DNA of 64,000 nt, from NCBI GenBank assembly GCA_037176885.1, contig JAWWNJ010000196.1, positions 248,001-312,000 of the forward strand, given 5' to 3'. Positions within the stretch are counted from its first letter, which is position 1; each line of letters starts with the position of its first letter. The stretch comes from Favolaschia claudopus. Taxonomy: Eukaryota; Basidiomycota; Agaricomycetes; Agaricales; Mycenaceae. Position numbers and translations under genes: made by a program. Below the pieces are notes generated by a model. It had not been told where the DNA came from, searched no databases, and saw only the letters and a program-made list of their open reading frames with translations. Shown here piece after piece: positions 55,645 to 64,000 of the stretch.

Positions 55645-56455
55645 GGGGGCCCAGCCGGTCCCGGTGATTGGGGGAGCTTGCTCCCCCTTTTATCCGAGAG
55701 ACCCCCAATGTTGATGCGGCTTGTGCTGAGCAAGTGATGGCTGCTGTCAATCGCACGGCGGCGTCTGGCGGGTTTATAAGCCGATCTCCCGAGTGATACA
55801 GAGCTTTCCCATGTGATCCACAACAGTCCCGGAGTGATACTCGCTGATCCATGATGATGGCAGCACTGTTTCAAGTGATGCCGCGTTCCTTTGAAGGCTG
55901 ATGTGGCTATTGTGCGCTCAATCAACCCTCCCGACTGTTTGGCTGGCATAGAACTCCACCGGCACCAGATATTGAGGTAAACCATGGCATAATTTCGACT
56001 TGAACTTTGCTTTGTCGAAATTGAACCAGAGTTTGATTTGATTTGATTTGAAGTTCTGATATATGCTGTACCTGGCTACGGAAGAGCTATGCAGCAGTAC
56101 GGTAAGGGTTGGTGGGGATCTTGTATAGTAGGTATTAGGAAACGGTAATATAGACCATTGAATGCTGGCTCGCTGCAGTGTTTATTCTCCGTATCATAAA
56201 ATGATGCTGCCCGGATTGAATATTGAATTTGAATCTTTGGGGCTGGTTTTGGGTTTCGAGCCGTTTGGTGCCGCAACTGACTCTTGCTCTTTTTCTCGAT
56301 GATAGATCCAGCGCGTACTAGCAAATTCCATATGTACTACCATTTCCTTCCATTTCTTCCACAAATATCGTACCCATTATATTTTGCCTCCAACCTACTC
56401 AGAATACACACAAGCTCCCCCTCCTGTAGGCCGGGCACCGGCATACACAACCTAC
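55645..56455 (+). mobile_element. Element with GGGGGAGC hairpin end, copy 1
   Basis: It begins with a perfect 18-bp palindrome GGGGGAGCTTGCTCCCCC (55670-55687) followed by ttttatcc, then GAGTGATcc/ac words. It ends near caagctccccctcctgtagg, gccgggcaccggcatacaca acctacgtt. A second copy with the same plan lies at 62215-62880. It contains no gene that I trust. Confidence 0.55.
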
Positions 56456-56566
56456 GTTGTCTGAGTCCTGCGATGGCATCATTTATCACCGGGCCGGCTG
56501 GTCCACGAGCCTAGCAAAAAAGAATGGCTGTGGGTTTTTCGATACTTTCTGATCATGTACCGGGCC

Positions 56567-57563
56567 TGTCGCAAAAATCGAAAGTCTATTATAACTACTT
56601 GTAACGCTATCTTACCTTTATAGCCCGGTTATAAGTAGCTATAACTTCAATCCCGAAGCTTCCTTATAGCCTTATAACCGGGGAGTTTCCCATTGATCAT
56701 GTAGGCAAGATACTATCATTGGGTACATCTACTCGCTATTGCGTAAAGTATCCGGAAATTCAGCAAAAATGGGCGAGAAACAGCATTCAACTATTATATT
56801 GTCCTTCCCAACGTATTTGGACCCCCTCATGGACTCTGCGGGCTCAAGCCGGGTGGTGTGTCAACTGAATTTCTGAAAAAGGAAAATGCGGTTATTTGCC
56901 TGTTTTTCGCTAGTATCAAGAGATAAATACTCAGTCAAGTGCCCAAATCTGTACATCTCAACCCTATCAATAGTGGTATTCTTACATTGGACCTTCATTG
57001 ATCGCCCACAATTTGTGGTGAACCGTTTTCTTCTGACTCAGTCTTACAGACAGATGGGTCCCCACAAATACGCTGAGCATTGTGATCCATGATGAGGCCA
57101 CGGACCCTCAGATGGTAGGTATTAGTAAAGGACCCCTTCCAAAGAGTTTTATTATGCATTTCCCTGGCCTGAACCATTGCAGTCGTGGAGAAATACAACC
57201 AACTTTCCATTTCCGGATACTTTACGCAATAGCGAGTACAGCATGCAATAGCACGATTTGGAGTATTGCTTTTAATGCCGAAATTCGAAAGCCACTGGTG
57301 GCTCGTATCGCTTTGCGCAAACTCTCTAATATGGGGCACAGAAAGCCGAGGGCTTGCGGGGGAAGGGGTTTGGGGCCGATATTGAGACTTGCCATATATA
57401 AATCCTAAACCGCCTATATCGGCTGACAAGCCGATGTAAGCCCATATAAGCCCATAATCCATAAGGGGATTATATCGCATAGGTGGTAACCTTGTAATCA
57501 CGTACAATCCCTCATAATCCGGGCGAGGATTATATTGGATTACTGGGCTTACGCGCAATTACG
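56567..57563. repeat. TATAAC/TAATCC repeat clusters of a transposon family
   Basis: A possible end (cctgtcgcaaaaatc) is followed by ttataactac, gtaacgctat, ggttataagtag units to 56690. A second cluster (ggattatat, cccataatcc, gcccatataag) spans 57390-57563 and is interrupted by the hAT-type element at 57564. A long minus-strand ORF between them is discussed under rejected items. Confidence 0.5.
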
Positions 57564-58044
57564 CAAGGGGGTACTGAAACCGAAAAAAAACACCTCATGC
57601 TGCTTTTTTCGCCTTCGTCGGAACCACCCTACCACGTGACGTCCATATATGGAATTTACCATCAAAAATAGCTGTTCGGCAGGCAATTCTTGCCTCAGGC
57701 CTCGTAGAGCCATCTACACGATGTTTTAGGAGTGAGATCTATCATTTAGAACTATAGAAACACCACTTGAAATTCCAACACATCTCAGTATTGACGTTAC
57801 CAAATACGGCCAACTTGATTGCCGGTCCCATCCAAATCCGGACAATCCACCAAACAGGCTTCCGAATGGCTCCTGAAGGTCAAAACTTGGTGTATACAGT
57901 GGTAGAGTTGGTTTCTACTCAACCTGAGCCCTCACAGACCTATTCAAGCCAAAACATAAGAGGTCATTATTTTTTTTTATCCGGCCCAGCGGCTGACCCA
58001 CCCTCCCTGCCCGGTGTGCCGGCTTCTCCGGCCCGCACCCCTTG
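57564..58044 (+). mobile_element. 481-bp hAT-type non-autonomous element, copy 2
   Basis: Bounded by CAAGGGG and CCCCTTG and by a perfect 8-bp duplication CAATTACG (57556-57563 and 58045-58052). Same family and orientation as 46596-47087. Confidence 0.9.
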
Positions 58045-58165
58045 CAATTACGCACGATAACACGAGGAAGCTCCGACTCCGTCGGCAGAGACCTTGCTTG
58101 CTCAAAATAATGAGTACAGACGTCTGAGAGAAAACTTGCGGCTTGCCCTTCTTTTTTCTGGTATC

Positions 58166-58303
58166 TGCTCACTCGGTGCTTAGTGCTTTGCCAGCAGCTC
58201 GGGCCGGCGGGCCATCCAGTACTTTGAATACTTTCCTTTTTTTGTTGTCGCTATTTGCTCACTCGGTGCTTAGTGCTTTGCCAGCAGCTCGGGCCGGCGG
58301 GCC
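58166..58303 (+). repeat. 48-bp unit duplicated at 90-bp spacing
   Basis: tgctcactcggtgcttagtg and the following bases to cgggccggcgggcc occur identically at 58166-58213 and 58256-58303. Confidence 0.8.
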
Positions 58304-58439
58304 TTCAATGCTCGGTGGTTGCGGAGTATTGTGCCGCTGGGTCGGCTGTGTCGATTTGGTAGCGGGATCAAGTGCTTTGTTGGCATGCCGCGGCCGGGAA
58401 GTCGGAATGATGTTCATCATACAAGCTTTAGCTCCCCAG

Positions 58440-58625
58440 TGGACTCGCTGCGCTCGCAGCGCACCTACGGGGGTCGCACAGCTTGTCGGGGCTCCGCCCA
58501 ACCCCGCGGTGGATTGCTTGAGGGCTCTCCGCGAGTCCGGGACTCGCGCGCCGCGGCGCCGGGGCGTGTGCGTGTGAAAAGTCACGCGGAAATCCACGTG
58601 ACTCTCTTTGGCGTAGTCTCTTTTA
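58440..58625. other. GC-rich segment related to 2095-2275
   Basis: It shares cacagcttgtcggggctccg and a downstream GC-rich, CGCG-containing stretch with the segment between the two LINE tails. No credible ORF. Possibly a small retroposon family. Confidence 0.4.
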
Positions 58626-58730
58626 CTATTTTTTACCCCTGATGTGACCATGACCCCAGAAGTGGGAACTATGCGATTTCCGGCCTCGTCTGGGCTCGTT
58701 TCGTCCCAGGAAAAAGGAGAATACGCATTA

Positions 58731-59031
58731 CAGCTGTTCCGGAATACTTTGGCATGCTCACATTTTTTTGCACGCAACTCGCACATTTGATGGACTGATA
58801 TGATGCACCTTTAAAGGAAAGGATCACCTCGGCTAGCGACGCCTGGCAGCGGCAGCTCAGCGGCTACGCACCGGCTGAGAAGTCCTCGGAAAATGGGCAG
58901 AGATGGCAGAAAGCGTTGAGAACAGCGGCATTCGGCTCAAATCTCCATAAATGGTGCATCATATCACCTCGATCAAAAGTCCGAAAGTGCGCAAAAAAAT
59001 GTGAACATGCCAAGGTATTCCGGAACAGCTG
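58731..59031. mobile_element. 301-bp TIR element with ~85-bp arms
   Basis: Long inverted ends start CAGCTGTTCCGGAATAC and extend, with small differences, to about ggtgcatcatatc on each side; TA flanks both ends (58729-58730, 59032-59033). The centre is short, so it is almost a hairpin. No coding capacity. Confidence 0.8.
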
Positions 59032-59033
59032 TA

Positions 59034-59980
59034 ATACCCAAATGTTCATTTGACATAATCCTGGCCCGCTGTATGCCTAGGAAGGTCTTCAATAAAATGA
59101 AAGGGAGTTTTTGTGACACTTTTGTGACCCTGCTAAACGCCCGCCAAAATCCATGGACACTTCTGGTTCCCTCCTCGGACGTTCATCCTGCTTCACGGCT
59201 TTCTCAAAAATTCTGAAAATCTGATAGAGTATACTAGAGACATATATCTCCTCAAAACTCAGTGCCGGGCAGAAACCCTTCCCTCAACCCGAAGTTATCG
59301 CCTGCCATCAAAACAGTGGTCACTACCGGGGTAAAGATAGTATTATAGATTTGGCCAATGTTTGGAGGGCATGCTGTGCCTCGGATCAATTTGTTACATC
59401 CGATTTGCTGCTTAGGTAATTATGAGGTTGGAGAGACCTTGTCAAGCAAGGTAAACCGGATTCAGGCTACTTATTCACCCAAAATGATCGTAAAAAATCG
59501 TCGATTCATTCAACTACGACATTTCGACACTACGGGTACGGCCACTACACCCACGCGCAACCTTGTAATAAGCAAGATGGCTCACCGAAAGAGAAAACTT
59601 GTGAAGCTAACCAGATATAGAGTAAGAATTTGAACAAATGCAGACGCCATTGACACATACCATGGTATCCATATCCAGTTGAATATCTGTGGTGGTTGGT
59701 TAACAACTTGCTCAGCCCTCTCGTATACGACGACGCACCTCATCTGTTATTTCGCCATAATCAAGAAACCGAAGCCAGACACGCTAAGTCGAAGACAATT
59801 AGATATGTAAAGCAAGGACAAAAAGCCTCGCAACTCACCTGTGGTAAAACTCCGCTCAGCACAGACTAAACCGAAAGACTCTTGGATATTGAGAGGAGAG
59901 GTCTAGAGGGAGACGAGAGGCGAGAGGATGAAAACAATAGCGTGTCGAATGCGATGCCACGCCGCCACGGCGTCGGGAGG
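59034..59980. other. No gene seen
   Basis: Short ORFs only. The + frame at 59358-59633 has no recognisable motif. Confidence 0.35.
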
Positions 59981-59989
59981 GTGGTCCAA

Positions 59990-60180
59990 AATGCTGTTCA
60001 CCGGTTGAGAAGAGCCAACAGCGCCGACGACGGGCTGCGTAGAGAGGTTGGTGTCGATGGTGGTGGTGGTTGAGGGAGAAGAGGCGTGGGAGTGAGTCCG
60101 CAGCACCCCTCGCTATTTGTGAGGTGAGGTTGTGGAGCTCGTGTGAACGTGCCGCAAACGGTCACCGAAAGCTCGCCGTC
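59990..60180 (+). repeat. Gypsy 5' leader fragment
   Basis: Reverse complement of this stretch matches about 10985-11110 (ctccacaac, cctcacaaata, ctcccacgcctcttctccct, caaccaccaccac). It is an isolated piece of a related element in the opposite orientation. Confidence 0.6.
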
Positions 60181-60289
60181 GACTCAAAAGCTCTCGAAGA
60201 AAGTACTAGTACTGCTTTCAAATTGGGGGGCCAACATGCGACATTATGTAGGAGGAGCGGGCGGGAGGCCATGCCGGCCGTCCGGCAGC

Positions 60290-60402
60290 TGGTCGGCCTA
60301 TAAGTGCCTGAAACGGATCAGAAGCGCCTATAATCCCCTGCGGAGCGGCTTGTAATCCATCATAAGTCGATAATCCGCGGCAATCCATTATAAGCGAACT
60401 AG
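60290..60402. repeat. TATAAG/TAATCC cluster with possible terminus
   Basis: Units cctataagtgcc, cctataatcccc, cttgtaatcc, gataatccgcgg and cattataagcg, then tttttccgacatgag at the end. Same family as 27430-28830 and 56580-57563. Confidence 0.5.
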
Positions 60403-60737
60403 CATTTTTCCGACATGAGTTATTTGTCAGCAAGAGGTGAGCCCATATCTCGCGAACAGCTGAACCTTTCTACACCATTCAAGTTGTGAACTCTATCTGT
60501 TTAACAGTCGCTATAACATCACACACACAGATAGTCCCAGAAAAAATGTCCTGGACTTGGAACTTTAGGGTTTCATTGTGTTGCCTTTTATATCACTTAA
60601 TCAATTATTTTTGATTGAATTTGATGGCCGGAAACAGACCATTGGATTACATTACTTACATGCATGCAGCACGTTGAATTGGCCCAGGATCTACTCACAC
60701 GGACAGGATCGAGCTGAATACCCAGGGCTCAGACTTA

Positions 60738-61785
60738 CAGCAGTTTGCAGATGTAATGACACCACGTCGCATCACATGTAAAGAAAGCACGAAAAACACG
60801 TCTTCTTGTATCGCCTCGTTCTTGCTCGTTTCTTGCCCAATATCAATTATTCTTGTATGTATGAGGTCGCCTTAATCCGGGCCTAAGACGCTGGTATTTT
60901 ATTGGCAAAATTCCGACTTTGATCTTGGCCCGACATCCACTTGACATCCAGCTTCTCCAACGTTGTCGCGCTCCTCGGCGTAATTCTGGACGGAATCGCC
61001 CATGTGTAGGCGCACTTAGAAGGCATTTTTGGATCGCTCTTGGCATATGTGCAAGTTTAAATTGTGGCTGCCGGGTATACATAACAACTTATCAGAATAA
61101 TTTGCTTGGGACCATTTGATCTTACTCCATGTGCATAGCAGCGTTATGCACACAGAATGAGTCTTGAGATCTCCAGAAAATAGTCATCTGGCATGCTTAG
61201 TATTGTATATGTGGTACAAAGTGGCTAATAATAGTAAGTAAGCCACGCAGACTCCAGTGGCAAACGAGCAAAAAATAGAATACGCCACAGCGAAATCTGG
61301 CGAAAAATTACTGTCCTTTCCTTTGGAGGACGCACCCCACTGGTGCTATACACCGCACGGCAGGAAATTGTGACGCGCGCCTGAGAAGGAACAAAACCAG
61401 AGAACAAAACTGTGATCACGGTGGAAGTAGAGAAGAGACACGAGAACAATAAGTTATCAAACCGGAATCCGCGCTACAAATGCATATAGATCGAAAGCGA
61501 CTGGAAATGCATTCCAAACGCGCCTACACACGAGGCATTCTCTCCAGAATTGCGTCCAAGACGGCGATGACGATGACGAGCAAGGTGGATGTCGGCCAAA
61601 ATGAAGTCAGGGTTTCGGCGATAAAAGATAGTCGTTTTGAAGCCCGGATTACGGCGAGTCCTCCCATACCAAAATCATGCTATTTGTCGTCGAAACGAGA
61701 GAGATACGAAGGAGAGAAGAAGACGTGTTTTTGTGCTTTCTTCTCATGTGATGCGACGTGGTGTCATTACATCTGCAAACTGCTG
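60738..61785. mobile_element. 1.05-kb foldback TIR element, copy 2
   Basis: Reverse-complement copy of 45344-46401 with small indels (for example, a 5-bp difference near the GTCGTCGAAACGA stretch). Ends CAGCAGTTTGCAGATGTAAT, flanked by TA (60736-60737, 61786-61787). It abuts a hAT transposase fragment. Confidence 0.85.
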
Positions 61786-61787
61786 TA

Positions 61788-62125
61788 ATCGCACCACGAG
61801 TATAACGACAGGAACCATGTCCCACAGATTACGTAGGGCGCCTGATTTTGTTCGAGAGCGTACAAATTGCAGCACTGGCTGGCTAAAGTTCTGCCCATAC
61901 CACAGCAAGATAACCAGCTCGACCAAAGTGCGTATATCATGTATGCCTTCCCAGATATTTTTCTCGAGGTTAGTGTAGGCCAGGGACATCTTGCGATCGC
62001 GTATAAACTGCATAAGCTCGCGGTAGCCGGCGAGATTGACTATGATCTCAGCAGAGGCTTCGGAATAGCATCCATAGCGAGTGTTGCTGGTGTCAGGGAA
62101 ACGAAGTGAGTACCCAATATGTTCG
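61788..62125 (-). pseudogene. hAT-like transposase fragment
   Basis: The minus strand reads LRFPDTSNTRYGCYSEASAE, IIVNLAGYRELMQFIRDRK, YTNLEKNIWEGIHDIRTLVE, LVILLWYGQNFSQPVLQFVR. The block (R/K)FPDxSNTRYxxxxEAAAE ... L.N..K...AL.D..TL.EL..L.LY.Q..S.P is what I remember of agaricomycete hAT-family transposases. Only about 110 residues survive; the reading frame runs into the foldback element at the TA of 61786, so that element probably inserted into this gene. Confidence 0.65.
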
Positions 62126-62214
62126 TGTGCACAGAACTAAACGCCGTGACGATCCTTTGGCACTTCTTATCAGCCCTGTTCACTATGAAGCCAGCCTTGG
62201 TTGAAAATACACCT

Positions 62215-62880
62215 ACGTTAGGTTGAAAATCATCTTTCAACCTACAACATGCTTAGGTTGATTGGGGGAGCTTGCTCCCCCTTTTATCCAGGCTGACAGC
62301 AAATGGGAATGGGGCTGTGCTTGAGCTTGTGATGGCTGCTGTCAATCGCACGGCGCTCCGTCGGCGCCGTGATACGAGCATCTACCGAATGATACGACAT
62401 TCTTCCGAGTGATCCACGGCGGTCTTGAGTGATCGCAGCTGATCCCGAGTGATGGCAGCGTAGGTTCGAGTGATGTGAAGTGTACTCTCCATGTTCAAGC
62501 CCAAATGCCTTGCATCCCACTGAGAAGCCGGTGCCCGCACCACTCCCCCTGGCCCGATTTCATAAATATACTGTTATCCTTATTCCCGAGCTTATGGAAT
62601 TTTCTACATGCCGCCGTCATTGACATTCTTAAATTTTTGCGCACCAGAAACTGAGTCGCTTTTCAAATGGCATCCATGAAAAAATTAGCTTGAATGTCTT
62701 TGGATAATCTTTCACACACAATTTAGGCATCATAATGTTAAGCTAGATTAGAGGCTTCGGTAAATTTAATCTCATTAATCCCACTTCTGCTCAGGTTATC
62801 AGTGTATCCAAGATATGGATATACGCAAGCTCCCCCCACATGTAGGCCGGGAACCGGCATACACAACCTACGTTCGATAT
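62215..62880 (+). mobile_element. Element with GGGGGAGC hairpin end, copy 2
   Basis: Carries the same palindrome GGGGGAGCTTGCTCCCCC (62264-62281) and ttttatcc, GAGTGATCC-type words at 62400-62480, and an end near caagctccccccacatgtag, gccgggaaccggcatacaca acctacgtt (62828-62875). Extra short inverted copies of caaccta/taggttg flank each end. Confidence 0.55.
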
Positions 62881-63220
62881 CAACCTATACCGTAGGTTGT
62901 TCTTCAACCTGGGGGTTTCATCTTTCTTCCCTCGCTATTTTCGACCTCAGAAGCAATACTCCTTTGGATAGATTCTTCCTGTGGGTCTGCTACCTCGCCG
63001 TACATTACCCGCCATAATCACTCGTACTTCTTTCAAAATGTTTTCTATCGTAGACACCACGCGAAGACCATATCTGCTTGTTTACTTGATATCTATGAGA
63101 CTCGGGTGTCGTAGTATTGTACTCAGCTATGCACGGACGGTACATACAGTACATTTACACGCGCGCGCACTTCATATGGCATCAAAGAGTGTATACACTT
63201 CGCGCAAAACTCTAGATATG
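62881..63220. other. No gene seen
   Basis: Spacer with a few palindromes; downstream flank of the minus-strand gene at the right edge. Confidence 0.4.
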
Positions 63221-64000
63221 CTATGATATTGTGATTAGAGGGATCGAGGGAAACGCGTCACGATACACAGTTTCGGGAGCAGAGCTATACCAAATATGAA
63301 GCTCTTGAAGCCGGCATCCGGACTGCGACAAAAATGTTTTGAGATACGGAGTCGGATCGTCTTTGGACCAGGTGAGGAAGACCTCCGGCAGTTCTAAATG
63401 GAGGAGGGCGGGCATGACTAAATGGGATAGAAATCCGGCATCGGTGTCGCTGGACGGCCGAATCACGAAAGTTTCCAGCCATGGTAAAACAATATCCCCC
63501 GGGGCGTATTCATTTTCCTCCTGCGAGTCTTGTGAGCCACCCCATAGGTCCACCGTACAGTGTATCAAGCGAGAGGCATGCCGAAAGATCCACAGGCACT
63601 CCTCTGGATACAGACACCGCAGATTGAGGCAAGTCAGCTGCGACCATGGGAGGGCGATGCTGAGCGACCCGCCATCGTCGAGCGACACTGTGCGCAAGAG
63701 GGGAGCATCACGGAAAATGGAACGAACCGCAGCGGGGTTTCCCGTGGAGAAATGCAGGCTTAGACTGCGGAGGAGCGGCATTGGGGAATTCAATGCGGGC
63801 ATGAAGAACATCCCAGCATGATTGCAGGTGGCTTCGAAGTGCTCCCAACGAGCTTGATGGCGGAATAGAGGGGTGAAAAGGGGTGTTGAAGCGTCGTAGT
63901 CGAAGACGCGGATGGAGAGGGGGTAGGGAGAAGATCTCTCCAGCCATAAAGGCAACAACGACGTGACCGTCTCTTTGGCTTGAAGCCAATCGTCAACAGC
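63221..64000 (-). CDS. F-box/LRR-type protein, C-terminal part
   Basis: The minus-strand frame is open from the window edge to TAG at 63221-63223, about 259 codons, with no stop or intron. The start lies off the right edge. The pattern (WLERSSPYPLSIRVFDYD, then repeats of LxxLxxLxL-type strands such as MPLLRSLSLHF, APLLRTVSLDDG, WSQLTCLNLRC, PALLHLELPEVF) is that of the leucine-rich C-terminal half of the large agaricomycete F-box protein family; the F-box would be upstream. Such proteins are substrate receptors of SCF ubiquitin ligases. It is the only clear non-transposon gene in the window and appears intact as far as it goes. Confidence 0.7.
   Translation of the reverse strand, partial: AVDDWLQAKETVTSLLPLWLERSSPYPLSIRVFDYDASTPLFTPLFRHQARWEHFEATCNHAGMFFMPALNSPMPLLRSLSLHFSTGNPAAVRSIFRDAPLLRTVSLDDGGSLSIALPWSQLTCLNLRCLYPEECLWIFRHASRLIHCTVDLWGGSQDSQEENEYAPGDIVLPWLETFVIRPSSDTDAGFLSHLVMPALLHLELPEVFLTWSKDDPTPYLKTFLSQSGCRLQELHIWYSSAPETVYRDAFPSIPLITIS

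Noticed and set aside
55670..56455. Helitron interpretation of the GGGGGAGC hairpin
   Set aside because: Only one of the two copies has a CTRR-like end after the hairpin, and both ends share the GGGGGAGC word; not enough for a Helitron call.
56995..57558. 187-codon minus-strand ORF
   Set aside because: It reads through the TATAAG/TAATCC repeat cluster, has no recognised motif and odd composition; most likely fortuitous.
1..64000. CRISPR arrays or bacterial operon signals
   Set aside because: Repeats lack regular spacers, and genes have spliceosomal introns; nothing prokaryotic is seen.

Overview
The window looks like repeat-rich DNA of an agaricomycete (mushroom-forming basidiomycete). Introns are short (about 45-65 nt, GT-AG). 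The recognisable coding families are basidiomycete ones: Plavaka-like CACTA, Ty3/gypsy, Ty1/copia, hAT, mariner and an agaricomycete zinc-finger transposase. The only clear host gene, at the right edge, resembles an F-box/LRR-type protein. Assignment to Agaricales is inference. I saw no confident rRNA, tRNA or CRISPR. Gene models were made by hand from splice signals and reading phase, and similarity statements rest on remembered family motifs, not on searches.

Layout. 1-2.94 kb: two LINE 3' ends facing each other. 4.55-21.85 kb: the most interesting object, a probable 17.3-kb transposon with matching inverted termini (GGCCGAtgcCGGACAAAA) followed by clusters of degenerate ~10-bp repeats. It carries a four-exon DDx34E integrase, an AT-hook protein gene split by a 5'- and 3'-incomplete Ty3/gypsy element (7.9-12.1 kb), a 180-bp tandem repeat, a small ORF, a 670-codon unknown gene and a large multi-exon gene whose C-terminal part looks HECT-like. 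22.3-23.0 kb: small unknown gene. 23.9-27.4 kb: decayed zinc-finger transposase. 27.4-31.2 kb: repeat clusters and nested MITEs. 31.5-33.8 kb: many-exon gene of unknown function. 35.1-39.3 kb: Plavaka/CACTA relic holding two small non-autonomous elements. 39.3-43.5 kb: multi-exon gene whose N-terminus is homologous to that of the HECT-like gene. 43.6-62.9 kb: a graveyard of at least a dozen TIR elements, several as matched pairs, plus copia gag, mariner and hAT fragments. 63.2-64 kb: F-box/LRR-like gene running off the edge.

Working together: if the 17-kb unit is one element, the integrase would cut and join, the AT-hook protein may bind the AT-rich or repeated ends, and the HECT-like and Cys-rich proteins would be accessory factors, perhaps acting on host ubiquitin pathways. 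That last step is inference. Most other elements carry stops or frameshifts, or are non-autonomous.
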